Assembly: GCA_039917615.1 (NCBI GenBank)
Contig: JBDSJD010000035.1
Coordinates: 1-64,000 of the forward strand
Source of the DNA: ZC4RG30 sp039917615
Lineage (GTDB): Bacteria > Pseudomonadota > Gammaproteobacteria > Steroidobacterales > Steroidobacteraceae
Length of the DNA: 64,000 bases
Direction of reading: 5' to 3'
Positions 25,117-35,092 of this stretch are shown here, one piece after another (position 1 is the stretch's first letter; every line of letters begins with the position of its first letter). A program made the position numbers and the translations under genes. Under the pieces are notes generated by a model that was not told where the DNA came from, made no database searches, and saw only the letters and a list, made by a program, of their open reading frames with translations.

Positions 25117-25752
25117 ATGAATACTGACACACCGGTCAATCCTCGTCGCCCTGGCCGCCCCCGGGCAGGGTTGAACGTGCAGCGCCGCCGGTTGATGCAA
25201 GCCGCCCGAGACCTGCTGATGCGTCCCGACGGCCGCGATCTGGCGTTGAGACAGGTCGCCCTGCGTGCCGGCGTTACACCGGCTCTCGCCCATTACTACT
25301 TCGCCAATCGCGACGGTCTACTGGCGGCGTTGATCGAGGAACTCGCCGCGCCGAAAATCGACGATCTGCTCAGTGCTGCGCAGGTGCGCGCCGCGCAGCC
25401 AGTAGCCGCGCTCACCTTCCTCATGCAGCGGCTCACCTCACTGGCCGCCAGTGACAACTTCCTGTGCCGGTGCCTGCTGTTGCCCGCCGCGCAACCACTG
25501 CGCGATCGCCTACGCGCCCTGCTGCGCGACCTTCTGCAGAGCGCACAGACTGCGGGCCTGTTGCGCACCGACCTGTCGCTCGGCTATCTGTGCGATGCGC
25601 TGCTTGGCCTGTGCCTGTTTCCGTTTCTCGATGCAGGCGCGGCCGCGAATAATGCAGGCGAACGGGCGGCGGAGCTCACGCTGCAGCATGTCGCGCTGCT
25701 GCAGGATGGCATCGTCCACGCTCACAGACCCCGCCACGATGCCGGGTCATAG
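25117..25752 (+). CDS. TetR/AcrR-family transcriptional regulator
   Basis: 211 residues from an ATG at 25117, after an AT-rich stretch (25091-25115) that probably holds its promoter. The frame is open upstream but that part does not look coded. The N-terminus has an Arg/Pro-rich arm (NPRRPGRPRAG), then the helix-turn-helix LALRQVALRAGVTPALAHYY-FANRDGLL. The C-terminal ligand domain is Leu-rich. Likely a repressor. The target is unknown; the inverted repeat at 24647 and its own promoter are candidates. Its 3' end overlaps the sulfotransferase gene by 31 bp tail to tail. Confidence 0.9.
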   Translation: MNTDTPVNPRRPGRPRAGLNVQRRRLMQAARDLLMRPDGRDLALRQVALRAGVTPALAHYYFANRDGLLAALIEELAAPKIDDLLSAAQVRAAQPVAALTFLMQRLTSLAASDNFLCRCLLLPAAQPLRDRLRALLRDLLQSAQTAGLLRTDLSLGYLCDALLGLCLFPFLDAGAAANNAGERAAELTLQHVALLQDGIVHAHRPRHDAGS

Positions 25753-26540
25753 CCGAACGCTGCGAAGTCACGTGCGTACAGTTGCGCCACCCGCGCCGCC
25801 AGGGCCTCGTTGTATACCGGCGCTTCATCGCGCGGACTCGCATTTTTCTGCGTGGCAAGCAGGCGATCCATTGCCTCACCAGTCAGCCCGATGCGCTCGA
25901 AGATCCGGCGCATCCCCGCAGTAAACTCGCCTTCCATCCGGAACTGGGCGGCATACTGCACATTGTCCATCAGCAGCACATGATACTGATCGTCCCAGTG
26001 ATGATCGCGGCGCCCGGCAGGCTGACTTTCCACATAGGCCAGGAAGGTTTCAAACGGAATTGCCGCACCGTCTGCGCCGCCCGGCAGCGCAGCTGTCCTG
26101 GCAAACCGACGCAGCCGCCCGAGTTCACGCCGGCGGATGCTGCGTGAATAGCCCTGCAGATGACCGTAGGCAAACTTGTTCTGCCAGGCGGAACGCAGCC
26201 GCGCAAAGGGATTGCGCACGAAGCAGAAATACTGGTATTCCGCGGGAAACCGGAATGCATGGGCGTAGTCGCGCAGGCGCGCGAACTGGAATTCCCGCGC
26301 CTTTTTGAACAGGCGATAGCGGCCTTCGGAAGGATCGGCAATGCCGAACACCTCGCGCATGCCGTTGGTCAGCGCCTCGCGGAAGCTCTTGGTGCCCACC
26401 TTTGGGTTGAGAATAACCACCGTCCGCCGCTCACGGTTGACGTAGGTCTTGAAAGGGCTGAAGTGCTTGCAGCGCAAGATCCGCCAGAACCCGGGCCAGC
26501 CGCGAGCTGCCAGAGGCGCGGTGCTGTGATTTCCTTGCAT
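25722..26540 (-). CDS. Sulfotransferase family 2-like protein
   Basis: 272 residues. The PAPS 5'-phosphosulfate loop is probably NPKVGTKSFR. The 3'-phosphate motif is clear as FCFVRNPFARLRSAWQNKF. These two motifs define the carbohydrate sulfotransferase (Sulfotransfer_2) family. It would transfer sulfate from PAPS to a glycan or lipid; a surface polysaccharide is a reasonable guess. No PAPS synthesis genes or glycosyltransferases lie beside it. It has no transmembrane helix, so probably cytosolic or peripheral. Confidence 0.8.
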   Translation of the reverse strand: MQGNHSTAPLAARGWPGFWRILRCKHFSPFKTYVNRERRTVVILNPKVGTKSFREALTNGMREVFGIADPSEGRYRLFKKAREFQFARLRDYAHAFRFPAEYQYFCFVRNPFARLRSAWQNKFAYGHLQGYSRSIRRRELGRLRRFARTAALPGGADGAAIPFETFLAYVESQPAGRRDHHWDDQYHVLLMDNVQYAAQFRMEGEFTAGMRRIFERIGLTGEAMDRLLATQKNASPRDEAPVYNEALAARVAQLYARDFAAFGYDPASWRGL

Positions 26541-26619
26541 CGATCCATCCTATCGGGATGGCATTTCATGGTACATAGCCATACACAAGCCCAATGCAGG
26601 GCGAGGGAGAACGCGAGCC

Positions 26620-27207
26620 ATGGCACTCTGGGTGATCCTGATCATGCTGGTACTGGTGATCTTCTTTGGTATCGGCATCTACAACCGGCTGGTTACGTCG
26701 CGCAACGGTTTCAAGAATGCCTTCGCGCAGATCGACGTGCAGCTCACACGCCGTTACGACCTGATTCCCAACCTGGTGGAAACCGCCAAAGGCTACATGC
26801 AGCATGAGCGCGGCACGCTGGAAGCCGTGATCGCCGCGCGCAACAGCGCAATGGCGGGACTCAAGGCGATGGCCTCGAATCCGGGCAGTGCAGCTGCTGC
26901 CACACAGCTCGCAGGCGCGGATGCCGGGCTCACCGGCGCGCTGGGGCGAATGTTCGCTGTGATGGAGGCATACCCTGACCTCAAGGCCAGCGCCAACATG
27001 ATGCAGCTGTCGGAGGAACTCACCTCCACCGAAAATCGCGTTGCGTTCGCGCGGCAGGCATTCAACGATGCCGTGCTGTCGTACAACAACAGCCGCGAGG
27101 TGTTCCCCAGCTCGCTGATTGCATCCTGGTTCAACTTCGACGCGGCGAAGATGCTCGAAAGCCCGCCGGCTGAAAAGCGGGAGCCGCCAAAAGTGGCCTT
27201 CAGCTAG
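26620..27207 (+). CDS. lemA: LemA family membrane protein
   Basis: 195 residues. One N-terminal helix (LWVILIMLVLVIFFGIGIYN) precedes a coiled helical bundle with the family hallmark VQLTRRYDLIPNLVETAKGYM, and ends with YNNSREVFPSSLIA. LemA proteins face the periplasm and commonly pair with an M48 (HtpX-like) protease, as here (18-bp gap). Function in the family is unclear; a role in membrane protein quality control is likely. Confidence 0.92.
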   Translation: MALWVILIMLVLVIFFGIGIYNRLVTSRNGFKNAFAQIDVQLTRRYDLIPNLVETAKGYMQHERGTLEAVIAARNSAMAGLKAMASNPGSAAAATQLAGADAGLTGALGRMFAVMEAYPDLKASANMMQLSEELTSTENRVAFARQAFNDAVLSYNNSREVFPSSLIASWFNFDAAKMLESPPAEKREPPKVAFS

Positions 27208-27225
27208 CGCGCCTCGGAAGGCGCC

Positions 27226-29169
27226 ATGGACTTCTTCGGCGCCCAGGCCCGAGCGCGCCAGCAGTCGCGCCTGCTGTCTCTGGTCTTTGCCAGCTGCGTG
27301 CTGGCCGTGGTGCTGGTGCTCGATATCGTGGCGCTATGGGCGCTGCGCATCGCCAAACTCATGGGGGACCATCCGGAGCCTTTCGGAAGTTCGCTCACGA
27401 TGTGGGCCACGCAGCACCCTGGCTCGGTATTGCTTACCAGTCTGCTGGTGGGCGGCTTCATCGGCGGCGCGAGCCTGTTTCGCATGCTGCAACTGCGCGA
27501 TGGCGGCGGGTATGTGGCGCGCAGCATGGGTGGCGTGCGGGTGGAGCAAAGCACGCCCGATCCGCGCCGTCGACTGCTGCACAATGTGGTGGAAGAAATG
27601 GCACTGGCCGCGGGCATGCCGGTGCCCGAGGTCTATGTGCTGGAGAGCGAAGAAGGCATCAATGCCTTTGCCGCCGGGCACACGCCGGCCAATGCGGCGG
27701 TGGCGGTCACACGCGGCGCTTTGCAGAACCTTAATCGCGACCAGCTGCAGGGCGTCATCGCCCACGAATTCAGCCACATCCTCAACGGCGACATGCGTCT
27801 GTCGATGCGCCTCGTGGGTCTGGTCTTCGGATTGATGGCCGTATCGCTTGCAGGCCGCATGCTGATACGACTGTCCAGGCACGGCGAGCGCGCAGGTTTG
27901 CCGATGCTGCTGCTGGGCGCCGGCGTCGCAGTGGTCGGTCAGGTCGGCTTCTGGGCCGGGCGCTTCCTGCAGGCCTGGATCTCACGCAAGCGTGAATGCC
28001 TGGCTGATGCTTCGGCGGTGCAGTTCACGCGCAATCCGGATGGTCTGCGCGACGCATTGATCCGCGCCGCCGCGCAGGCAGGCCACCGCCGCTTTGCAAA
28101 CCCCGCAATGGAGGAAGTGGCCCATATGCTGTTTGTCCCGGGCGCACGGCACTGGCTCGCCACGCATCCGCCTTTGCTCGAGCGCGTGCGGGCACTGGAT
28201 CCGCAGGTAAACCAGGCGCAACTGGACTCCATGCTGCGGCGCTCGCTTGACCAGTGGCAGCGCAATCGCGATGCAGTTGAGGCAGAAGCCGAAGTCGCCG
28301 CCCAGCACGCGACAGGGTCGACAGCACCGGCGGCCCTTGGCGTCGCGGTTCCGGCCGCAGCAGCGCTGATCGCTGCGACCATGGGCGACCCACAACCGCG
28401 TCACCTTGAGCATGCTATTGCCCTGCGGCAGGCTCTGCCCGCAGAGCTGCGTGGCAATGCCGACGCGCCGGAACAGGCACAGGCCTTGATGTTGGCAATC
28501 CTGGTCTTTTCCGAACCGGTGCAGCACGACCGCCAGCTGGCTCTAATCACCACGAAGCTGGGCGCTGCCGTGGCGGCCCGAGTTCAACAAGCGGCGCAGG
28601 CCGCCGCCTCGCTCCAGCCCATGCAGCGACTGCCCGCTGTGCTGCAGCTGTTCCCGGCACTGCGCGCATTGACGTCGGGCGACCGTCTGCACTTCGTGCA
28701 GCTGTTGCAGGAACTGATGCGCATGGACGGGCGGATTTCGCCTTTCGATTACGCGCTGGAAAAGATCGTCACTCGTGGCCTCAACGCGCAGGGACGACCC
28801 CATGATCCGCATGGAACACTTGGCCTGGCAGATCGCGCGGCACAACTTGGGGTGGTATTCGCCGTGCTTGCCCGGCACGGCGCGCGCGACACCGTGCAGG
28901 CGCGCCAGGCCTATGAAGCAGGAATTGCGCCACTGCTGCCCCTGCATCGCCCGGCTTACAGCATCATCGACGACTGGGTAACCGCATTTGACCGGGCGCT
29001 GGATGAGCTGGGCGCACTGCAGATCACCGCCAAGCACATGCTCATCGAAGGCCTGGTGCGCTGCATCGCGCACGACCAAATACTCACTCCTGCCGAGGCC
29101 GAGCTGCTGCGTGCCATCTGCGCAGTGCTGGAATGTCCGCTGCCGCCGGTGCTGCCAGTTAGTGAATGA
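27226..29169 (+). CDS. M48 (HtpX-like) membrane metalloprotease with a long TerB-like C-terminal region
   Basis: 647 residues, about twice HtpX. Helices at 16-40 and 66-86 precede the zinc site HEFSH (180-184). The third ligand Glu257 is in SRKRECLADASAVQF. Two more helices lie between them. The C-terminal ~300 residues lack protease motifs and contain TerB-like acidic helical stretches (MRMDGRISPFDYALEKIVTR and HDQILTPAEAELLRAICAVL). Forms an operon with lemA. Expected to cleave membrane proteins at the inner membrane. Its 3' end overlaps the PiT gene by 11 bp. Confidence 0.88.
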   Translation: MDFFGAQARARQQSRLLSLVFASCVLAVVLVLDIVALWALRIAKLMGDHPEPFGSSLTMWATQHPGSVLLTSLLVGGFIGGASLFRMLQLRDGGGYVARSMGGVRVEQSTPDPRRRLLHNVVEEMALAAGMPVPEVYVLESEEGINAFAAGHTPANAAVAVTRGALQNLNRDQLQGVIAHEFSHILNGDMRLSMRLVGLVFGLMAVSLAGRMLIRLSRHGERAGLPMLLLGAGVAVVGQVGFWAGRFLQAWISRKRECLADASAVQFTRNPDGLRDALIRAAAQAGHRRFANPAMEEVAHMLFVPGARHWLATHPPLLERVRALDPQVNQAQLDSMLRRSLDQWQRNRDAVEAEAEVAAQHATGSTAPAALGVAVPAAAALIAATMGDPQPRHLEHAIALRQALPAELRGNADAPEQAQALMLAILVFSEPVQHDRQLALITTKLGAAVAARVQQAAQAAASLQPMQRLPAVLQLFPALRALTSGDRLHFVQLLQELMRMDGRISPFDYALEKIVTRGLNAQGRPHDPHGTLGLADRAAQLGVVFAVLARHGARDTVQARQAYEAGIAPLLPLHRPAYSIIDDWVTAFDRALDELGALQITAKHMLIEGLVRCIAHDQILTPAEAELLRAICAVLECPLPPVLPVSE

Positions 29170-30163
29170 ACCTGCGGCCGATCCAGTAACTGCACGCCGC
29201 CACCAGTGCCGCAGCGGGAATGGTCAACAGCCAGGCATAGACCAGATTGGTCGCCAGGCCCCAGCGCACACGCGCCGGATTCTGCACTGCTCCCGTGCCA
29301 AGAATTGCGCCGGTGATCGTGTGCGTTGTGGAAACTGGAATGCCGAAATTGGAGGCCATGAACAGCGTGGCCGCGCCGCCGAGGGATGCGGCTGAACCGC
29401 TGGCCGGAGTCAGCTTGGTCAGCTTCTGCCCCATTGTCTTGATGATGCGCCAGCCACCGAAGAGAGTGCCGATGGCAATCGCCATGTAGCAGCTGACGAT
29501 CACCCAGCCAGGCAGGTGATCAGGCGTCGCCAGGCCCCGCGACATCAGCAGCAGCCAGATGATTCCCATGGTCTTCTGTGCGTCGTTGCTGCCGTGCCCG
29601 ATGCTGTACAGCGCACTGGCCAGCAGCTGCGCGCGCCGAAACCACCGGTCCAGCTTGATTGGCGCCACGCGGAAACAGGCCCAGCTGATCAGCAACATGA
29701 TGGCGCCACCTGTCACCATACCCAGCAGTGGCGCCACGAGGATGAATGTGGTGGTGCGGATGATGCCGGGTGCCAGTAGCGCAGCGAACCCGCCTTTTGC
29801 AAGCCCCGCACCGATCATGCCGCCGATCAACGCATGGGAGCTGCTGCTCGGAATGCCGAAATACCAGGTGGCGACGTTCCAGAAGATGGCGCCGATCAAC
29901 GCTCCGAAGATCACCGCATTGTCGACGAATTCAGGCGACACGATCCCCTTGCCCACCGTGGCGGCAACCTTGGTTTCGAACAGCCAGATCGCCACGAAAT
30001 TGAATACAGCTGCCCAGATCACGGCCTGATAGGGCTTCAGCACACGGGTCGACACTACGGTGGCAATTGAGTTCGCGGCATCATGGAAGCCGTTCATGAA
30101 GTCGAACAGCAGCGCCAGCGCCACCAGCAGCGCCAGCATCAGAAATGCGGCGTCGATTTGCAT
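29159..30163 (-). CDS. PiT-family inorganic phosphate transporter
   Basis: 334 residues from an ATG at 30163, which overlaps the upstream DUF47 stop as TGATG. The two duplicated PiT signatures are FDFMNGFHDAANSIATVV near the N-terminus and GHGSNDAQKTMGIIW in the second half. About 10 membrane segments. It imports phosphate, probably as a metal-phosphate complex driven by the proton gradient. The coupled DUF47 gene is the normal partner. Confidence 0.93.
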   Translation of the reverse strand: MQIDAAFLMLALLVALALLFDFMNGFHDAANSIATVVSTRVLKPYQAVIWAAVFNFVAIWLFETKVAATVGKGIVSPEFVDNAVIFGALIGAIFWNVATWYFGIPSSSSHALIGGMIGAGLAKGGFAALLAPGIIRTTTFILVAPLLGMVTGGAIMLLISWACFRVAPIKLDRWFRRAQLLASALYSIGHGSNDAQKTMGIIWLLLMSRGLATPDHLPGWVIVSCYMAIAIGTLFGGWRIIKTMGQKLTKLTPASGSAASLGGAATLFMASNFGIPVSTTHTITGAILGTGAVQNPARVRWGLATNLVYAWLLTIPAAALVAACSYWIGRRFIH

Positions 30164-30804
30164 CAGGCGTTCTGCAGGATGACGCTTTCGATCACGTCGG
30201 CAACGTCCTGGCAACGATCGGTGGCGGTTTCCAGCAGCTCGTAGATGGCCTTGAGCTTGATCACCTGGCGGATGTCGGCTTCTTCGCGGAACAAGGTTGA
30301 GATCGCGTTGCGCATCACCCGGTCGGCGCGCGATTCCATCGTATCGATCTCGTTGCAGAGCTTCAGGATCTCCGGCGCGTTCTTCATGTTGTTGAGCAGC
30401 GCCACCGCCGCCTGCATGCGCTCGCAGCCGTTCTGCAACAGCTGCGCCAGTTCCACGGCATGGGCGGTCACCGTCTGCACGTCGTACAGCAGCAGCGATT
30501 CGGCAGCGTCCTGCATCAGGTCAATCACGTCATCCATGCGCGAGATCAGGCGATGGATGTCGTCGCGATCCAGCGGTGTCACGAAAATGGTGTGCAGCAG
30601 TGCAGCGGTGTCGTAGGTGATCCGATCCGCCTCGTGCTCGAGTTCGTTGATGCGATCAATCCGCTTGGCGCGGGCTGCGCTTACGGCGTACTCACTGAGC
30701 AGCAGGGTCAGCTCATTGCTGGCTTCGGCCGCACGGCTGGCGTGCTGGTTGAAGTACTCGAAGAATTTGCCCTCGCGCGGCACGAGATTGGCGATAAAGC
30801 CCAT
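30163..30804 (-). CDS. DUF47 / PhoU-like regulator of PiT transport
   Basis: 213 residues, all-helical, with the two PhoU-like E/DxxxD metal-binding helices (RINELEHEADRITYD and MESRADRVMRNAI). Starts with MGFIANLVPREGKFFEYFNQ, the usual DUF47 N-terminus. Such proteins bind PiT transporters and modulate phosphate uptake. Coupled to the PiT gene by a TGATG overlap. Confidence 0.92.
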   Translation of the reverse strand: MGFIANLVPREGKFFEYFNQHASRAAEASNELTLLLSEYAVSAARAKRIDRINELEHEADRITYDTAALLHTIFVTPLDRDDIHRLISRMDDVIDLMQDAAESLLLYDVQTVTAHAVELAQLLQNGCERMQAAVALLNNMKNAPEILKLCNEIDTMESRADRVMRNAISTLFREEADIRQVIKLKAIYELLETATDRCQDVADVIESVILQNA

Positions 30805-31009
30805 GAGAGACCCCCTGTCCGGATACGGTGCCTATCATAGTCAAGTGCGATGCCCGCGCGGCGCGGAAACAACAGCAGGGCAGTCCACCGGGCTCGCCCC
30901 CTATGCTCTGGCTTCATATCGCGCGCCACTCTACATGCGCACGCCGGGGTGGGGTAATCTGTGCGTTGCGACGAACAACAAAACTCACACGGACCAAGCG
31001 GGGGGACGC

Positions 31010-32326
31010 ATGGAGCTTATGTATGTAGCAGCATCGATCGTGCTGCTGGTGCTGCTGATCACCTGGGGCAGAGTGCAGCCGTTCCTGGCGTTCTTGGCGG
31101 CAGCCACCGTGGCTGGACTGCTGCTGGGCGTGCCCATGGACACCATTCCCGGTGTGCTGGAAAAAGGCATCGGCGCGACGCTCGGTGGCCTGATCGGCAT
31201 AGTCTGCCTGGGCGCAATGTTCGGCAAACTCATCGCGGAAAGCGGGGCGGCGCAGAAGATTGCCACGGTGCTCATCGGCCTGGCTGGCGAAAAGCACATC
31301 ACCTGGGCGCTGATGTTGACGGGCTTCATCGTGGGCATTCCGCTGTTCTACAACGTGGGCTTCGTACTGCTGGTGCCGCTGGTGTTCTCGGTGGTGGCGC
31401 AGTCGAAGCTGCCACCCATTTATCTGGGCTTGCCGTTGCTGGCGTCGTTGTCGGTAACGCATGGCTTCCTGCCGCCGCATCCTTCGCCCTCTGCCATGGT
31501 GCCGATGTTCGGCGCCGACATGGGCACCACGCTGGTGTACGGCATCATCGTTGCCATTCCCGCGATGATCGTTGCCGGTCCGCTGTTCGCGAAGCTGTTC
31601 CGCAACGTGAAATCGCGGCCAGTTACCTTGTTTGTTGTCGCCCCCATGGAAGCGGCGCGCCTGCCCGGCACGTTCAACGCATTTGCCACGGCACTGCTGC
31701 CGGTGGTGATGCTCGCCCTATCGGTGGTGCCTGCGATAGCGCGGGCACCTGCTGAATACCAACCTCTGATCCACTTCCTCACGCACCCGTTGGTGGTCAT
31801 GTTTCTGGGCCTTGCGGTTGGCACCTGGACACTGGGACTTTCCCGCGGCATGCGCATCACCGCGCTCATGGAGTCCTATGGGGGCGCCGTGAAGGACATT
31901 GCAGTCATCCTGCTGATCATTGCCGGTGCCGGCGCCCTCAAAGAGGTGTTCATCGCCAGCGGCGTTAGCAGCGGCATCTCAGCCGCATTGCTTGGCCTGC
32001 CCGTGGATCCATTGATACTGGGCTGGTTCATCGCTGGGGTCATCCGCGTATCGCTGGGGTCGGCAACTGTTGCGGGGCTCACCGCCGCCGGCATCATGAC
32101 GCCCGTGATTGCGGCGTCACCCGGCGTCGACCCCAACCTCATGGTGCTCGCGATTGGCGCCGGCAGCCTGCTGTTCTCGCATGTGAATGACTCCGGCTTC
32201 TGGATGGCCAAGGAGTACTTCAACCTGACGCTGAAAGAAACGCTGTTGAGCTGGACCCTGATGGAAGGAATTGTGGGATTCGTGGGAATTGGCGGGGTGC
32301 TGATCCTCAACGCGGTGTTGCACTAA
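31010..32326 (+). CDS. GntP-family gluconate/organic-acid permease
   Basis: 438 residues from an ATG at 31010 after a GGGGGA site; the frame is open far upstream but that part is antisense to the DUF47 gene. About 12 membrane segments. The family marks are IVGIPLFYNVGFVLLVPLVF, THGFLPPHPSPSAM and LLFSHVNDSGFWMAKEYF. A proton symporter for gluconate or related acids. No gluconate kinase is beside it. It could serve the sugar-acid pathway suggested at 9-13 kb (inference). Confidence 0.92.
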   Translation: MELMYVAASIVLLVLLITWGRVQPFLAFLAAATVAGLLLGVPMDTIPGVLEKGIGATLGGLIGIVCLGAMFGKLIAESGAAQKIATVLIGLAGEKHITWALMLTGFIVGIPLFYNVGFVLLVPLVFSVVAQSKLPPIYLGLPLLASLSVTHGFLPPHPSPSAMVPMFGADMGTTLVYGIIVAIPAMIVAGPLFAKLFRNVKSRPVTLFVVAPMEAARLPGTFNAFATALLPVVMLALSVVPAIARAPAEYQPLIHFLTHPLVVMFLGLAVGTWTLGLSRGMRITALMESYGGAVKDIAVILLIIAGAGALKEVFIASGVSSGISAALLGLPVDPLILGWFIAGVIRVSLGSATVAGLTAAGIMTPVIAASPGVDPNLMVLAIGAGSLLFSHVNDSGFWMAKEYFNLTLKETLLSWTLMEGIVGFVGIGGVLILNAVLH

Positions 32327-35091
32327 GGCGTTTTCGCCGCCTTCGCGAAATCACCCGCCTTCACGACGGTGAGCTTCGCCGGGTCCAGAAACTTGCGTAA
32401 TGCGGCGCGGGCCGCTTCGGGCGTCACTGCCATCACGCGCGCCTCGAAGGCCTTATCCCAGGTCAGCAGTGTGCGGCCGGAGTCCAGGTGCGACAGCAGC
32501 CGGCTCGCAAGCGATTGGTCCTGCACCCGGTTCTGGGCAAATTGCTGCACAAAACCGGATTTGGCCTTGGCGACTTCCTCGTCCGTGAATCCATCCTTGA
32601 GCGCTTTTGCCAGTTCCTCGCGCAGCGCCGCTTCCACTTTTGCCATGTTCTGCGGCGCAGCGATGGCCTGTGCCGTCCAGCCGCCGGCACGGTCGAATAT
32701 CGAGCCGGCCACCTGCGAGTTCACGCCGTAGCTCAAGCCCTCTTTCACGCGGATGCGGGCCATCAGTCGCGAATCAAAGCCTGCGCCGGCGCCCAGTATG
32801 TAGTCGGCAAGAAACAGCGCCGCATAGTCGGGGTCGTTCTGGTTGACGTCGAGATTAATGCGCGCGATGAGCATGGCGTTCTCCTTGTCGGGAGTCTCGA
32901 TGCTGATGCTCTTCGCGGGAATATCGCGGTACTCGCGGGTGATGCGCTTCCATGGCGTATCGTTGCGCCAGTTCGCGAAACCCCCTTCGATGGCCTTGAT
33001 GACTTCAGCCTCGTCGAAATCCCCAACGATCGAAAACTGCGCCCGGTTGGCCGCGTAAAAAGTCTTGTGGAAACGCTTCAAGTCATCGAGCGTCACGGCC
33101 TTGATGTTGTCGATGGCCTCCTGCATCGTGGACGCATAGCGCGGATCGCCCTTGGGATAGATATTGAACTGGCGTCCTGCGGCCTCCCCGGCGCGTGCCT
33201 GTGGATCGGACAGTTGCGACTCAATGGAAGTGATCATGAGCTTCCTGAGCTGTTCGAACTCGTCGGCAGGGAATGTCGGCTCGCGCAGCACATGCGCAGT
33301 GAGCGCGATGGCTGCAACGAGGTTAGACCGCGTCGTCTGGAATGACGCACCCTGGCCTCTTACACCGCCGCTCACCTTGAGTTTCGCGAACTCGTCACGC
33401 AACTGGGCGCGCGTGTAGCGAGTGGTACCCATCGACATCATCGCGCCGGTGAGCGAGCCAGTCTCGCTCTGGCCGAACAGCGTCTTTTCGTCGCCCGCCG
33501 GCAGACTCATGCTGAAGACCACCGTCTCCCCGCGGTTTTTCTTCGACAGCAGCGCGACCTTCATGCCGGCTATTTCCAGCCGCCGGACGCGCCGCTCGAT
33601 GTTCTCAGGGCTGGGATCAAAGGTCTCGGCGTCCGCCACCACTGCCTTGGGTGTGTAGTTCTTCACCAGAGCGGCGGCGCTCGCGGCCTGCGGAATATCG
33701 GCGCGGCGCGGATTGTCCTCGGGCAGGAACAGGCCCACCGAGCGGTTGTCCCGCAGCAGATATTTGCGCGACGCTGCCTGCACTTGCTCGGCCGTCACTT
33801 TCTGGCCCTCGTCGCGCTGCAGGAAAAAGGTGCGCCAGTCACCCAGGGCGATGTATTCGGACAACGCCAGTCCAATGCTCTCGTGATTGGTCATGGTTCG
33901 TTCGTTGGCGTTGGCCATCTGGATGCGCGCACGCTCCATCTCGGCAGCCACGGGCGGATTGCTGACGAAGTTCTCGACGATGCTGATCATCTCGTCCCGC
34001 ACCGGCTCCACCGGATCACCCTTCTTCACGATTGCCATCGCCACGAACAGGGAGCCGTCGAGACCCTCCTGGAGTCCTGCTGAAACATTCGCCGCCTTAC
34101 CGGTTTCTACCAGCGCCTTGTGCAGGCGGCCGGAGGGTGCATTTCCCAGGACCTGTCCCGCGTAGTCCAGCGCTTGCGCATCCGCATGCAGCACAGAAGG
34201 AACCCTGTAGCCCAGGATCACCACCTGCAGGTCGCCCACACGGCGCACCACGACGCTGCGCTCGCCATCCTGGGTTGGCTCCACCGTCCACAGCTTCGGC
34301 AAAGCGCGCGCCGGGCGCGGGATTGCACCGAAGTACTTGGCCACCAGCTGCAGCGTCTTCGCCGCATCAAACTTGCCAGCCACCAGCAGCACGGCGTTGT
34401 CCGGCTGGTAATAGGTGCGATAGAAGGACTGCAGGTGGGCAATATCGACGTTCTCGATGTCGGAACGATTGCCGATGGTGGAGTTGCCGTAGTTGTGCCA
34501 ATCGTACGCAATGCTCTGCAGGCGTTTGAACAGCACGGCGGTGGGCGAATTTTCGCCGCTCTCATACTCGTTGCGCACCACGGTCATCTCGGTATCAAGA
34601 TCTTTCCTGGCGATCAGGGAATTGACCATGCGGTCAGCCTCCATCCCCAGCGCCCAGTCGAGGTTTTGGTCACTGGCCTGGAGCAGCTCGTAGTAGTTGG
34701 TCCGATCCAGCGATGTGGTGCCGTTGAATCTTGCACCACGTGCGTTGAACTCTTTCGCGACGTCAGCCCGATTGCGCGTGCCCTTGAACAGCATGTGCTC
34801 GAGCAGATGAGCCATGCCGGTCTCGCCATAGCTCTCATGCCGCGAGCCGACCAGGTAGGTCATGTTGACCGTGATGGTGGGCTTCGACTGGTCGGGGAAC
34901 AGCAGCACACGCAACCCGTTGGCGAGGCGATATTCGGTGATGCCTTCAACCTCGGCGACCTTTTCGGTTGCCGGTGCTGCCGCCATCGCGCCATCCAGTC
35001 CAGCAAGGGCGACGAGCGCTGCGCAGGCGAGTCGTCGCAGCGCGGCGAGGCGACTCATGCGGATTAAAAATCTGCCGGAACTTAAGAGCAT
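32323..35091 (-). CDS. Two-domain M16 (pitrilysin-type) zinc protease, exported
   Basis: 922 residues from an ATG at 35091, chosen because AGGGGAAG precedes it and it begins one base after the upstream stop. The signal region is LACAALVALAGLDGAMAAA. The inverted zinc motif HLLEH is at 95-99, with the downstream Glu in RNEYESGENSP. The second M16 half lacks HxxEH but has the R...Y pair context RVKEGLSYGVNSQVAG. Probably a periplasmic peptidase. Coupled to an NTF2-like lipoprotein. Converges with the GntP gene (overlapping stops). Confidence 0.92.
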   Translation of the reverse strand: MLLSSGRFLIRMSRLAALRRLACAALVALAGLDGAMAAAPATEKVAEVEGITEYRLANGLRVLLFPDQSKPTITVNMTYLVGSRHESYGETGMAHLLEHMLFKGTRNRADVAKEFNARGARFNGTTSLDRTNYYELLQASDQNLDWALGMEADRMVNSLIARKDLDTEMTVVRNEYESGENSPTAVLFKRLQSIAYDWHNYGNSTIGNRSDIENVDIAHLQSFYRTYYQPDNAVLLVAGKFDAAKTLQLVAKYFGAIPRPARALPKLWTVEPTQDGERSVVVRRVGDLQVVILGYRVPSVLHADAQALDYAGQVLGNAPSGRLHKALVETGKAANVSAGLQEGLDGSLFVAMAIVKKGDPVEPVRDEMISIVENFVSNPPVAAEMERARIQMANANERTMTNHESIGLALSEYIALGDWRTFFLQRDEGQKVTAEQVQAASRKYLLRDNRSVGLFLPEDNPRRADIPQAASAAALVKNYTPKAVVADAETFDPSPENIERRVRRLEIAGMKVALLSKKNRGETVVFSMSLPAGDEKTLFGQSETGSLTGAMMSMGTTRYTRAQLRDEFAKLKVSGGVRGQGASFQTTRSNLVAAIALTAHVLREPTFPADEFEQLRKLMITSIESQLSDPQARAGEAAGRQFNIYPKGDPRYASTMQEAIDNIKAVTLDDLKRFHKTFYAANRAQFSIVGDFDEAEVIKAIEGGFANWRNDTPWKRITREYRDIPAKSISIETPDKENAMLIARINLDVNQNDPDYAALFLADYILGAGAGFDSRLMARIRVKEGLSYGVNSQVAGSIFDRAGGWTAQAIAAPQNMAKVEAALREELAKALKDGFTDEEVAKAKSGFVQQFAQNRVQDQSLASRLLSHLDSGRTLLTWDKAFEARVMAVTPEAARAALRKFLDPAKLTVVKAGDFAKAAKTP

Positions 35092-35092
35092 G

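Noticed and set aside
30617..31009. N-terminal extension of the GntP permease
   Set aside because: Would be antisense to the DUF47 gene; the ATG at 31010 has a good ribosome site and starts the first membrane helix.
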